A stretch of 64,000 nucleotides of DNA from Cylindrobasidium torrendii FP15055 ss-10 (Eukaryota; Basidiomycota; Agaricomycetes; Agaricales; Physalacriaceae), in contig KN880480.1 of the NCBI GenBank assembly GCA_000934385.1, positions 1-64,000 of the forward strand. Direction: 5' to 3'. Under the pieces are notes generated by a model, which saw only the letters and a list, made by a program, of their open reading frames with translations, did not search any database and was not told the origin of the DNA. The position numbers and the translations under genes were made by a program. Positions 23,752 to 34,699 of this stretch are shown in pieces; position 1 is the first letter of the stretch, and each line of letters starts with the position of its first letter.

Positions 23752-24638
23752 TCAAATGGGCGGAGGTGGGTTGGCAGTCGCCCTGGGTTCGTGGTCCTGA
23801 CGGGCATCCTCTCTGTTCACAGTCAGCTTGTGTGTGAGCTTATGCCGAAAGGGCACGTACACGGAGTTAATCACAGAAAGATACAACGTCCAGAAGACAC
23901 CGCAGGTTGATTGGAAGGGGACACGGTAAGGGAGAGGCATGAAACGGAAATTGACTAGCTGGGCGGCCGGCCATACCTTCCAGTTTGCGATGAGGGCCGT
24001 GCTATACAAGTCTCTGAACTTTTCTTGAGTTTGGGCAAGATTGCGGCCCTCCATTATGCTCATGGAGCCTAGAAAGGCTACGAGCTGCGGTGAGAGATTA
24101 GCGGCCCGATGAATGAGCAGAACGGAGAGCGCGTACTCCAAGGGGTGCACTGTGTAATCAGTTAGTATATGCAAAGCAATAGAGTACGCAACAACTTACA
24201 CGATAAGTTGGTCACAAGCGACGCGTTTGAGCAGAGGTCTCAGTAGAACGCGATTGGAATTTAGCGCACGCAGCGGGAACCGGCGCTCGAGAAATGTATT
24301 CCAGCGGCCGATGAGTGGACCTGCAACGGATTGAGCGGGGATGGGATGGAAAGCAGCGGGAACGGACGCACTCATAGCGACGCCAAAGCAAAAGAAGCGC
24401 ATTGTTCTTGTCACGTCGTATGCATACACTTTATCACTGCGACGCCGGCGTGTCTGGTTTGTTTGTCAGTCTGTGTATCCCCGCCGAGGCACGTAGCACG
24501 CACCGCGTCGACATTTTGGTAGACCTGCGCTACAACGTCTCCGAGAGCGTTGAGGACGCCGCCAGTGAGCGCTAGCGTCGAGTGCGGACGCGCTGCGAAA
24601 GAGCGTTGATACAGTTGGGCAACGGCGATGCTGGCCAT
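23752..24638 (-). CDS. Mpv17/PMP22-family membrane protein
   Basis: Integral membrane protein of the Mpv17/Sym1/PMP22 family, found in mitochondrial inner or peroxisomal membranes. The start MASIAVAQLYQRSFAARPH is followed by LTGGVLNALGDVVAQ, the family's N-terminal helix. Further exons give TRTMRFFCFGVAMSASVPAA, GRWNTFLERRFP and the conserved C-terminal block NWKVWPAAQLVNFRFMPLPYR, ending in WTLYLSVINS. The WKVWPAAQ...F.F.P..YR signature is diagnostic. After the last helix there is a polar tail of about 35 residues ending in four prolines (NPPPPI), longer than in Sym1. Confidence 0.85.
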
Positions 24639-25540
24639 AGTTTAGTTGATGGTGGTAAGATTGGAAGAGGCGTTATAAAGGAGCCCTGGAGCCTCTCCGC
24701 ACCTCGTTCAATTGAGCAGCGGAGAAAAGACAGTGAGCACGCCGGTGACGAGTATGTTCGCATCATGGCCCATTTCAATGGAGCTCTCGATCGTGATGCT
24801 CACGTGGCCAAACAGAAAGCTCCAGACGCGTCCATGGTGGTTGGCAGTTGCTGGGGTTGTTGCCTTCGAACTCTTTACCCTGTAAGTACCCGTATGTCGA
24901 TTTTCCCGACGTTCCGGGAAGCCCAAGTAGTCGATCCAAAAAATGGAAAACAGCTACACATCACCCTAATAACACAAAGGCAACAAGTTGGTGCTAATAG
25001 ACACAGTGTCGCGCTTGTCAAATGTCTCCAACTCAGATGCACACCAACAGAGTCCAGTCCAAAGGAGCCGACCTTCCGGTGAACATGCAATTGAAGACTT
25101 GTTGAAGGCAGCATTATATCGGAGGCATTAAAAGTCATTAAGCACGGGAATAATAGCGCGATCGCCCGGATGTCATTCCAACGTCTGAACTCTCATAAGT
25201 ACGGCTCAGAGGCCTTCAAGAAAGCTGCAAGTACAAATCTAAGCATATGTAATTGGCCTTTTCAAAAATGCCAGCCACTGAGGATGCTCGGACATGATCT
25301 GTCTAGAGCGGCAATGGCGATTTCGTTGCTCTAATATTCTGGGTACGCGTTTGTCGTAATAAAGCGTTGCAGTGGAGGCTCAAAATTGGATAGAAACGTG
25401 CGTTGCAAGGTAATGTTGCCTTGAGCTGTGTGAAATCGTCACGCCTGGCGAGCTTCGGTGAGCGCGGACGGTTTTTGTGGCGCACGACATTCAATTTGGT
25501 CTTATTTGACCTGTCACTCGCGTGGCAAGAAATTGGAACC
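24639..25540. other. intergenic region, no gene confirmed
   Basis: About 900 bp. Several open frames of 70-160 codons exist on both strands, but none shows a recognisable motif, clean start and splice signals together. A minus-strand frame over 24708-24926 has two hydrophobic runs and could be a short exon, but I found no partner exons. Confidence 0.4.
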
Positions 25541-25548
25541 TATTTAAA
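25541..25548 (+). promoter_or_regulatory. TATA-like box of the small secreted protein gene
   Basis: TATTTAAA, 115 bp upstream of the ATG at 25656, followed by a C/T-rich leader. Confidence 0.45.
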
Positions 25549-25655
25549 CTACGTCCGCTCAAAAGAACTCTCTAGCGCACCTTTCCCTCCCGCCTTTACC
25601 ATCTCAGAAAGTTTACCGTCCTCGCCTTTCCATCTACACCACTCTCATCACCAAG

Positions 25656-26135
25656 ATGTTCTCCTCCACCACCGTTTACCTTCTCGCCATTGCCAACATC
25701 GCCTTTATTGCTGCTCTTCCCACACCCCACGTTCCCTTCCTCGAGGTTCGCACCAAGCACCTCCCGCAAGACCAGCCAGGCTCGTCCTTCTCTGGCGCGG
25801 GTGGCCAAGCCGGCGGAGGCAGCGTCAACCAAAACGGACCCAACACGCACTGGGTTGAGATTCTGTCTAGTACGTTGCCCTCGCCACGCATATATGCGCC
25901 TCGCCCTGACGCCTTTTGCTTTTAGACAACGCTGGGAACGCTGGAAACGCAAACTCTGGCTCCTCTCACGCGGGTCCAGAGTCCACCGTCAACTCGAAGA
26001 GCAACAATGACGGCCTCCTCGGCGGCTTGCCTCGTGAGTAGCGCGCATCCCGCTGTTTCCAACACTGAACATCGCATTACAGTCCTCGGCGGCGATAACA
26101 ACAATGGCGGTCTGCTTCCCGGCCTCGGCCTGTAA
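25656..26135 (+). CDS. small secreted Gly/Asn-rich protein
   Basis: About 120 residues over three exons, with introns at about 25871-25925 and 26032-26082. The N-terminus (MFSSTTVYLLAIANIAFIAA) is a classical signal peptide. The mature part lacks cysteine and is rich in Gly, Asn and Ser: SSFSGAGGQAGGG, then NNAGNAGNANSGSSHAG, then GGLPVLGGDNNNGGLLPGLGL at the end. No domain is recognised. A strong-looking TATA element and pyrimidine-rich leader suggest high or inducible expression. It could be a cell-wall, adhesive or effector-like protein, but the sequence alone does not decide. Confidence 0.75.
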
Positions 26136-26276
26136 AAAAACACTTTCACTCGACGACATACTCACTTACTATTCAAACTATCACGACGAGGACATTTGTA
26201 GACTAGCTGTAGCCCTAACCAACGTACAACGGAGATAATCGCAACTGGTTTGCATCGCCCTTTCTTTGTGAGATGT

Positions 26277-27105
26277 TCAGAGCAGGCGAAGTTTGCCTGT
26301 CACCTCGTTGATGAGCGGGACGGGTGCAGGGCCAATGGCGAGCACAGTGCGTTCGCCTTTGCCGTTGGTAAGTGCGCTGCAGGGTCCGGAGTCAAAGCCA
26401 AAATCAGACGCATTACAACTAACGCACGGGTTTTTGATAGAACGCGCGCATAGGTTCAAACTTTTTGCAATAGCTTCAAGTTCAAGCAGCTGGTCTTCAG
26501 ATTTGGCCTTGAGTGCGATCTTGGCCTGACTATTGAAAGATGAGGGTGGGACGAAGTAATTATGAAATAATCATACCCTGTACGCTCCCAATGGGATACA
26601 AGCTGAGTCGTTTTAATGAACGCAAGACTGAGGGTAATGAGGAGTTCACCCTTGGATTCGCTCGTGCTAGTGCCTTATAACAGGATAAGGTAGCGGCACT
26701 ATAGTAAAGGCGCGTGAGAGATGAAAATTTTCAAGTCAAATATGGACGTGCGCGCATCTGCAATTGCGCAAAGAAATGAGCGAGAGAACGCGATGGCTAA
26801 AGTGGAACGCACTGGGTCGATATGTCCCCTCCACCCAGTTTGAGATCCGTTCTCACGACAAGAACCTTGCGCACAGTGTTCGAAAAAGCCAAATCGATTA
26901 TGGAAGCAATTCTCACCAGTTTGCACTGCTCAAAGAAGCCAGCCTGAATCTCAGCCAATTCGCCATCGGGGATATCCTCTGCATCCAGCTCCTCCAGCTC
27001 TTCGTTCTGAGCTATCTCTGGGTAGGGCTCTGGTTTCCATGGCGCGTATCCTGCGAAGAATCCGAGGGCAGCAGAGAGCACGGCAAAGCCAGCCGTGTAC
27101 AACAT
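26277..27105 (-). CDS. diverged PTH2-like paralog, catalytic residues lost
   Basis: Second peptidyl-tRNA hydrolase 2 homolog. Start MLYTAGFAVLSAALGFFAGY gives an N-terminal membrane anchor, then an acidic linker. Spliced exons read VLVVRTDLKLGGGDISTQ, a 6-nt exon at 26757-26752, TLSCYKALARANPR, LVSHWERTG, QAKIALKAKSEDQLLEL, SLNLCARSIKNP and ALTNGKGERTVLAIGPAPVP, ending VTGKLRLL. Relative to the copy at 9 kb, the catalytic Lys of GKIAAQ is Asp and the DAGRTQ block is replaced by NPALTNGKG. It is probably not an active hydrolase. The intron after the 6-nt exon must use a GC donor to stay in frame. The gene is head-to-head with HAS1. Confidence 0.7.
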
Positions 27106-27288
27106 TGTCACGGTTCGCGTCAAGTTCACGTTCAGCAGAGATGGTGCGGCAGATGCCGTATAGCCGCCGAGAAGTGATCAGTTTTTTCAAGCCTCGTTCA
27201 ATCACACTTTGCATTCCCCGCTCACCTTCTTGGCTTTCGCTGGCCGACTTCCCCCCACCCTAGACCTTTCAAAACGAAGAGAGACAGG

Positions 27289-29146
27289 ATGTCTGCGGAA
27301 CCTGTTGCCTCGACATCTGCGGCTGCGACGCCTGAGCGCAGGCCGTTTTCCACACTGGATTTATGTGCGCCAACGATGCGGGCGTTGGAGGAGATGGGGT
27401 TCACGGGTATGACGGAAATTCAAGAAAAGTCGATTCCGGTCTTGCTCGCAGGAAAGGATCTATTGGGTGCAGCTCGTACGGGCTCGGGCAAAACACTAGC
27501 TTTCCTCATCCCTGCGATCGAGCTTCTGCATAGGCTCAAATTCAAGCCTCAAAATGGTTCGTCTGCGGTGAGATGCTGCTGTGTTCTGGAGCTGATATCG
27601 TATGTGCAGGTACTGGCATTATCATCCTCACCCCTACGCGCGAGTTGGCGCTGCAGATCTTCGGTGTCGCGAAAGACCTCATGGCGCATCATTCGCAGAC
27701 GCTTGGTGTGATTATGGGTGGTGCAAACCGAAGGGCAGAGGCAGATAAGCTTGTGAAGGGTGTGAATTTGCTTGTGGCTACCCCAGGACGGTTGTGGGAT
27801 CACCTTGAGGTATGTTTCAAGTCCATTTCGAAGATTTCATGAACTAAACATCACTCAAAGAGCACGAAAGGCTTTGTCTACCGGAATGCAAAGGCGCTCA
27901 TTATCGACGAGGCTGACCGTATCCTCGAGGTTGGATTCGAGGAACAGATGAAGAAAATCATCAAACTCTTACCCAAAGGTACGTCTGCCATTTGCCTGCC
28001 AGAATTCATCGCTAATCGAGCTGTAGATGACCGACAAACCATGCTTTTTTCCGCAACGCAAACCAACAAGGTTCAGGACCTCGCCCGGATATCCCTGCGT
28101 CCGGGACCTGTCCAGGTCGACGTTCACAAAGAGGAAACATCGAGCACTGTGACCACCCTTACCCAAGGATATGTTGTGTGTCCATCAGACCGACGGTTCC
28201 TCCTCCTTTACACCTTCCTCAACAAGTACCGCAAGAAAAAGGTCATTGTTTTCTTCTCCAGCTGTGACTCTGTCAAGTATCACGCGGAACTGCTCAATTA
28301 CATCGACGTCCCCGTCCTGGATTTGCATGGCAAGCAGAAGCAGCAGAAACGGACGAACACTTTCTTCGAGTTCATCAATGCGGAGTCGGGGATTCTGCTG
28401 TCGACGAATGTTGCGGCGCGTGGACTCGATATCCCGCAAGTCGATTGGATTGTGCAGTTTGACCCACCTGATGACCCGCGTGAGTACATTCATCGTGTAG
28501 GACGGACGGCGCGCGCAGGAAAGGTTGGAAAGAGCTTGTTGTTCCTTCTGGAGAGCGAGCTGGGTTTCTTGCGGTACCTCAAGGAGGCGAGAGTACCGCT
28601 GAACGAGTTCAACTTCCCGGCGGATAAGATCAAGAACGTCCAGAGCCAGGTCAGTTAACTTCCTTGCTGTGTCTCTACGGTTCGCCTAACTATCACTTGC
28701 AGCTTGAGAAGTTGCTTCAAAAGAACTACTTCCTGCACAAGTCTGCTAAGGACGGATTCCGCGCGTACTTGCAGTCGTACGCCTCATATTCGCTCAAGAA
28801 GATTTTCGACGTGAACGCATTGGATCTGGCCAAGGTCGGAAAGGCCTTTGGTTTCTCTGTGCCCCCGCGCGTGAATGTAAACATTGGCGGTGGGAAGAGC
28901 ACGTCGACAGGAAAGAGAAAACGAACGGATAGGGATGATATCACACTTGAAGAAGTCGTGACAGATCCAAATGCTGTCGATGAGGAGGACGAGGAGGACG
29001 AGGAGCCGCGGGAGTCAATGCGTGGACGGGGAAGTGGCAAGCAGCGGAGAGTTGAGACCCTTGGACACAAGGCTGTAGACAAGGAGATCTACAGAAAGGG
29101 CAAGGAGCGCAAAGAGATGGCGAAGCAGGCCAACTGGAGTCGATAG
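27289..29146 (+). CDS. has1: DEAD-box RNA helicase Has1
   Basis: Nucleolar ATP-dependent RNA helicase for 40S and 60S ribosome assembly. Motifs in order: Q motif (F at [28 protein letters not shown]), ARTGSGKT (about 27473), [19 protein letters not shown] as [18 protein letters not shown], then [22 protein letters not shown] and [11 protein letters not shown]. The Has1-specific C-terminus is present: [20 protein letters not shown] and [14 protein letters not shown] basic/acidic tail follows. Introns at about 27556-27609, 27811-27859, 27979-28025 and 28650-28702 are short. The start at 27289 is the first ATG before the Q-motif block. Confidence 0.93.
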
Positions 29147-29383
29147 GGCCATTCTTGTATTTACATGGTGTATGCCTCTTTGTTGTTCCCGGTTTGAATG
29201 TAGCTTTTTATGTCCAAGTACGACACGTCGAACTCGGACGCAGCCCGGCTCCTTATTTAATTTAAGGGCAGTAATCGAGGTGGCAGTAGTTACGTAAGAA
29301 TTCATTCGTTTGACCAGGTTTGATTCAACCACGACCTGCCTCCGAACCACGTAGACTCGAACCTCTTCCGCGCGTCCTCCACT

Positions 29384-30492
29384 ATGGCTACAACTCAGGT
29401 GGGACAGATTTATTCGTCTGTCAACATGGGAGAAAACTAATCCTTGCTCTTCCGAAGCACTATCTGTGGGCTGCTGGCCACTTCATCCTCCTCGTTGCCG
29501 CCCTGCGGTCTTTTATCACCTTCCCACCCTGGAAAGCAATCTCTCCCTTCTGGTACAAGAGTGTGTTGGATTATTGAGAGCTGGATGGGGGCAGAATCAG
29601 CTAATCTTTTGCCCCAGCTGCGTATTCGGGAGCCCTCGTTAGTTATGCCATCGTCTGCCAGTGCGTATTCAGTGCGCTTTCTGTGCTATATTGCTGACGA
29701 TTGACCGCAGAAAGAGTCTTGGTGTACGTCTTTTGCCCTGTGAACCAAATCACGAACAGACCACCTAACCGCGGATGATAGGCACCTCAACCAAGCCTCG
29801 CCTGGATTAAGCGCGCGATGATGGACGAGGTGCGCGACATTTTTCTACTATGTTTTTTATACTTATCCCCGCTCCAGAACATCCAGTATTTCCTCCTTGC
29901 CTTCTTCTGGTTTACCTCAAAACCCATTACGAGTACGTCATACGATCTGCGTGGCAGAGGCCAACCGCTAATCGCGTCGCAGTGACGCTTGTGCCGTTCG
30001 CGATATTTTCGCTTTTCCATGCCCTCACGTTCACCCGTACGACCCTGATGTCCCAATTCCTCCCACCTGGCCCGCCTGCCACCGCGGGTGGACCTCCGAC
30101 TGCCCACCCGTACGCGAAGAAGCTCCAGGTCTGGGTCAAGGGTGCGTGGTTCATTTGGCCCGATACCTTATTCTCATTCTCATTTAGCCAACTACGATGG
30201 TGCTATGCGCATCGTTGCCCTCGCTGAGATTGCCATTTTCGTGCGCGTCCTCCTTGGTGCCCTGATCTTCTGGAATTCGCTTCTGTCTCCCATTGTGTTC
30301 GCGCACTTTTTGCGCCAGCGCTACTACCAGTCTACCTTTACGCGCCAGGCGTTTGGAATGACTGACGCGCGCATTGCGCTGTTTGTTGCACAGCAGGGCA
30401 ACCCGACGCTGTCGATGGTGTACGCGCAGGGCAAGAGCCTGCTCACTCGTTGGACTGGAAACACCATCGCACCGCAGGCTGCGGCGCAGTGA
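29384..30492 (+). CDS. Pom33/TMEM33-family ER and nuclear-pore membrane protein
   Basis: Polytopic ER/nuclear envelope protein of the Pom33/TMEM33 (Tts1) family, which shapes ER tubules and helps distribute nuclear pores. Exon 1 is 15 nt (MATTQ), then HYLWAAGHFILLVAALRSFI begins the first membrane helix. Small exons give AYSGALVSYAIVC, PQPSLAWIKRAMMDE and NIQYFLLAFFWFTSKP. The last large exons carry LVPFAIFSLFHALTFTRTTL, ANYDGAMRIVALAEIAIF and SPIVFAHFLRQRYYQS, ending in APQAAAQ. Helix order and the FAHFLRQRY motif support the family. There are about eight introns. Confidence 0.82.
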
Positions 30493-30728
30493 TGGCGCGC
30501 ACGGAAGGGATGGAGAGCGCGTGTAGATTATGGACCAACTGAACTTTGCGCTAGTGGAGGAACATACTGTACGTTAACGATGCTCTAGTCTCCACCAAAT
30601 AAATGACGGGTTACATGACGTCGAATGCGGTAGCCTGTCTTTCTGTACTCTATAAGAGGCGAGGGAATGAGTGAGCTGGTCTCCCTATCTGAAACCTGAC
30701 CCCCCTTCCACTACAAAGACCAACAATA

Positions 30729-31076
30729 ATGTCGTCCATCGCGAATGCGTTCAATGAATTCACCAATGCCATCATCAGCATCTTCTTAGGCCTGTTCAAC
30801 TCTGTACTTGCCGTCTTCCAGGCCATTTTCGCCCTAGGCAAGGATATTGTTGGCAGTCTGGTCCATCTGGTAACCAGTGTCGTCAAACTTGGTGTGGACG
30901 TTTGCCAAGGCGCGACTGGCTTTGTCTTTGGTACGTGTCCCGTCTGTTTGATATTATGACTGTTTCTCAAACAACGCATAGCCAACTTTTTCACTCTTGC
31001 CATCATTGGAGGCGGCTACTACTTGTACACTCAGAACCAGCAAGGAGGGAGGAAGAGGGGCGCGCTGAAGAATTGA
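30729..31076 (+). CDS. small hypothetical membrane protein
   Basis: About 97 residues from two exons joined across 30930-30980. An amphipathic or hydrophobic N-terminal half (MSSIANAFNEFTNAIISIFL, then LFNSVLAVFQAIFALGKDI) is followed by a membrane helix (NFFTLAIIGGGYYLYT) and a basic tail (GGRKRGALKN). I do not recognise the family. The layout resembles small fungal membrane proteins of unknown role. Clean start context and splice sites make it a believable gene. Confidence 0.65.
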
Positions 31077-31615
31077 TGCGCTCAATGACGCTTGAAGGGA
31101 TACCCCGATTTCTGTCCATTTAGTCTACACACGTTGCCTGTATCTGTAGTTCATTTCCCCGACTTTTTGTTTGTCAATTTGATGCGCACTTTGCATACCG
31201 AAAGGCGCGAGTTGGACGCAAGGCTTTGCCGTGACGCGACTAGAACGTGTCCAGGCCGCAGCCAAACTTGAGCCAAACAGATCTTAAAGCGTCGGGACGG
31301 GCTTCCGGGCCAATTCTGTCAAGGTACTACTGCAAGTTCATCGGCGGTGTGCGGATCCGACTCTTTGCTGGAACTTCAAGGAAGCAGCAACAGTAGCAGA
31401 CAGTGTTGAGCTGCCTCTGATGTCCAGAATCCCCGTTCCTTTGCACCATCATTCCCCGTCCCAGGTAAGCGCGTCTCGGGCCAACTTTACCTTGACGCGC
31501 TGACGAGACCGTATTACAGCAGCGCAACAGCACCTCATCGCCCGTCGCGTTTCCGGACCGTAGCCCTTCGCCACTCCCATCAGCCCGCTCCGTTTCGCAC
31601 TCACATTCGCCCTCC
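31077..31615. other. intergenic region / leader of CBS-PB1 gene
   Basis: About 540 bp with no supported exon. The right part probably contains the promoter and 5' UTR of the gene starting at 31616. Confidence 0.4.
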
Positions 31616-33832
31616 ATGTCGTCAATCTCTGGTTTCCACAGCGAGACGCGCAAGAAGCAGTCCAAGCGCGATGAGGTGACTATCCACTTCTTATATCCTT
31701 CTCGACACCGTCGTCAACTTTCTTTGTAGGCCATTCGCAAGAAAATCGAGTCCGAGCTATCCCGCAAGCGGACTATCTCGACCACTATGCAAAGCGGTGG
31801 AGGAGGCCGCAGTGGAGGCCGACGCGGCCAAAAGTCCGTCCAGAAGGGCACTGTCGCCGCCCTGAAGCCGTCGCCAGCACTGACCGTGCCCGAGTCGATC
31901 ACGGTTGCTGAAGCCAGCCAACTTTGCGCGGCCAAGCGGACCGACTGTGTGCTTGTTGTAGATGATGATGAGGGATTGAGTGGTATCTTTACGGCGAAGG
32001 ATCTTGCATATAGGGTGCGTTTGCAACCTCCTGCGGTTAGACCTTGGTTGACAAAATGTCCAGGTCACTGCTGAAGGCTTGGACCCTCACACCACTCCTG
32101 TACACCACATTATGACCAAGAATCCCATGGTCACACAGTCCAACACAAGCGCGACTGAGGCCCTCCAGCTCATGGTCTCCCGTCATTTCCGCCATCTCGT
32201 GCGTCCGCTATCTTTCCATACACTCACATTGCTCAAAGGCCCTTCCTAGCCCGTATGCAACGAAGATGGCAATGTGGTTGGTCTACTTGATATCACAAAG
32301 GTGTTCCACGAAGCCCTTGCCAAAGTGGAAAAGACGTCCGTAGCCTCGGAACAGCTGTTCTCCGCTATGGCTGGCGTCCAGTCCGAATTGGGTAACGTCT
32401 CCGCCAATCCCCAGGCAGCTGCTATGCTTGCGTGGGCCGAAAAGCTGCGCGAAAAGACGGCGCTTCCGGATCTGACGACTGTCATGGATTCGCGCACCCA
32501 GCCTGCCATGGTCGGCCCGAAGACGACCGTGCGCGACGTCGCCAAGCTCATGAAGGAGAAGAGAACGACAGCTGTCTGTGTGATGGAACATGCCCCTGGC
32601 GCAACCGCCCCGAAAATTGCGGGTATATTCACGAGCAAGGATATCGTTCTACGTGTTATTGCAGCTGGCCTCGATGCCGGTCGCTGCAGTGTCGTCCGTG
32701 TCATGACGCCTCATCCTGACACCGCACCCCCTACTCTCAACATCCATGATTCACTCAGGAAGATGCACAGTATGCCGGCTTGTTGCTTCAAGTCTTCGTT
32801 ACTGACGCGCTTTTAGATGGTCATTACCTGAACTTGCCTGTTGTCGAGTCGGATGGCCGACTTGTGGCCATTGTGGACGTGCTCAAGTTGACCTACGCGA
32901 CTCTCGAACAGGTGCGCGCAATTCCTTAGACCTAGTGACCGTGTTTTAACTCTGCGTAGATGAACGCCATGGGTGCTGAAGAGAACCCTGAAGCCGAGCA
33001 AGAAGGTGGCCCTATGTGGGGTCGCTTCTTTGACTCTTTCGACGACAACGAGTCGGCCATCTCTGGCTCCGCGTTCTTCGAGGGCAGGAGTGGCGGTCCC
33101 TCCATTGGTGGACTCTCTCACATCCAACAATCGCCCCATTCCGAGGTCCATCCCAACGACTCGGCTTCGGTCGCGGATGATGACCATTCGGCCCTTGGGC
33201 AATATGCCCGTTCAAAGGGTATCTCACTCCCCTCGGTGGCTGCCTCTCTCCCTGTCGACGACGGCACGTACGTCTTCAAGTTCCGCACCCCTAGTGGACG
33301 CACACATCGTTTCCAGTCTCGCCACGACGACGTCGAGCATTTGCGCGAGATTGTTTCTGGCAAGCTGGCCACTGATCCATTCTTTACCGAATGGAATGGT
33401 GACGACTCTGATGGGCGTCCCGACCCCATTGACTTCCAGCTGCTTTACACCGACGCGGATGGCGACACTGTTCTCATTACCTCCGACTCTGACGTGACGG
33501 ACGCGGTCAAGATTGCGCGCTCGACGCACGCAGACCGTGTCGTGCTGTTTGTTCAAGGCGGCAAGGGATGGAAGGCTTCTGGCCCGAGCGTAGAGGATAT
33601 TCAGGCCGCGGAGCAAGCGGCGGCACAGAAGGCCGCCAAGGAGGCGGAAAAGCATGAACCTGTGGTACATGCGCCTGAACCTGTTCACCATCACAGTCAT
33701 CACCACCATGATGCGTCTGACGAAGTGATGGGGATTCCGAGGGACATGATCCTGCCCGCGAGTATTGGCGCGTTGGCGGTGGCGATTATCGGTGTGTTTA
33801 CGATCTCGAGGTTGACGGCGTCGAACTATTGA
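31616..33832 (+). CDS. four-CBS plus PB1 domain protein with C-terminal membrane anchor
   Basis: About 650 residues. The N-terminus MSSISGFHSETRKKQSKRDE is basic and includes GGGGRSGGRRGQKS. Two CBS pairs follow: LTVPESITVAEASQLC to GLSGIFTAKDLAYRV and VHHIMTKNPMV to VVGLLDITKVFHEAL, then AMVGPKTTVRDVAKLMKEKR to IAGIFTSKDIVLRV and RVMTPHPDTAPP to LVAIVDVLKLTYATL. A PB1 domain (TYVFKFRTPSGRTHRF to RVVLFVQGG) follows. A His-rich stretch (HHHSHHHHD) precedes a single C-terminal hydrophobic helix (ASIGALAVAIIGVFTI). CBS pairs usually bind adenosyl nucleotides and PB1 mediates dimerisation. The same architecture is known in other fungi, but its process is unclear. Four short introns. Confidence 0.85.
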
Positions 33833-34699
33833 AGAATGTCATCGGATCTTTGAACCTTTGCTGGATGCTGAGGATGGAAGGGGGTCTCACTGCGTGCTTG
33901 ACCCGTGGAATAACTAGGTGACAATTTACGTACATACCACGATTTAGATATTCCTTTCTTTAGTTGTGAACGACCATCTTATGAACCGATAGTTTCTTTC
34001 TATTTAATGCCAAAACGTGGTTTATTTCTCTTCCTATAGAGTGGGTCGGAGATACGATTGCAAGTGGAATAGCAGAGTAGCGAAACGAAATGAAATGAGT
34101 GCTTACATGATCCACCATTGTTCTCTCGATCATTGGGCCCCGCATTTTGAACTTGTATGTACTTATTTGAATGAATCCACGATGTCGGCCGGGTGACTCG
34201 TCTCCTCCAGCGCCAGCGACAACCGAGAAACACGGTGATTGCATTGCATAATCCATGAAGAAAGATCAAAACTTCATGGTGAGGATTGCATCAACAGTGA
34301 TTTCACAAGAACTACTGCAGACGCCGAGCGACAGAAGAAGATTCAGATGCTTAGAGCCAATCATTCCAGTACTGTACTTGCTGCGTTTACTCATGGTTCG
34401 GACATGGTTGTAGTCATCCCGCGTATGTTTCGGCCTGCGCAGTGCGAGCGCTCGATCGAAGTTGGCGTTCGACTCAGTCCAGGTCCCGCTAATCCCAGAA
34501 TTGAGAGAATCCTACTAGCAGCGCCTGTGCACACCCTTGCCGGTGTATGTCGAATATGCGCAGTTGTCTGTCAGCCATTTTATCAAGCCTTCTTGAGGGG
34601 GGCTATATAGTCACTCGGCTTTCAGATAAATTAGGCACACCATCGTAGGCTCTGATCGTTTCCCACCAGACCTATCTCACGACTCTGCCACTAACAGTC
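33833..34699. other. intergenic region, no gene confirmed
   Basis: About 870 bp. Open frames on both strands reach 120 codons but show neither motif nor plausible start and splice pattern. The last 60 bp are the likely leader of the dehydrogenase gene. Confidence 0.4.

Noticed and set aside
24582..25082. 166-codon plus-strand open frame
   Set aside because: It overlaps the 5' end of the Mpv17-family gene on the other strand, uses a weak start and shows no recognisable domain.
33679..33710. Run of histidines resembling an engineered tag
   Set aside because: It lies in a natural low-complexity linker before the membrane anchor, with mixed codons and serine interruptions.
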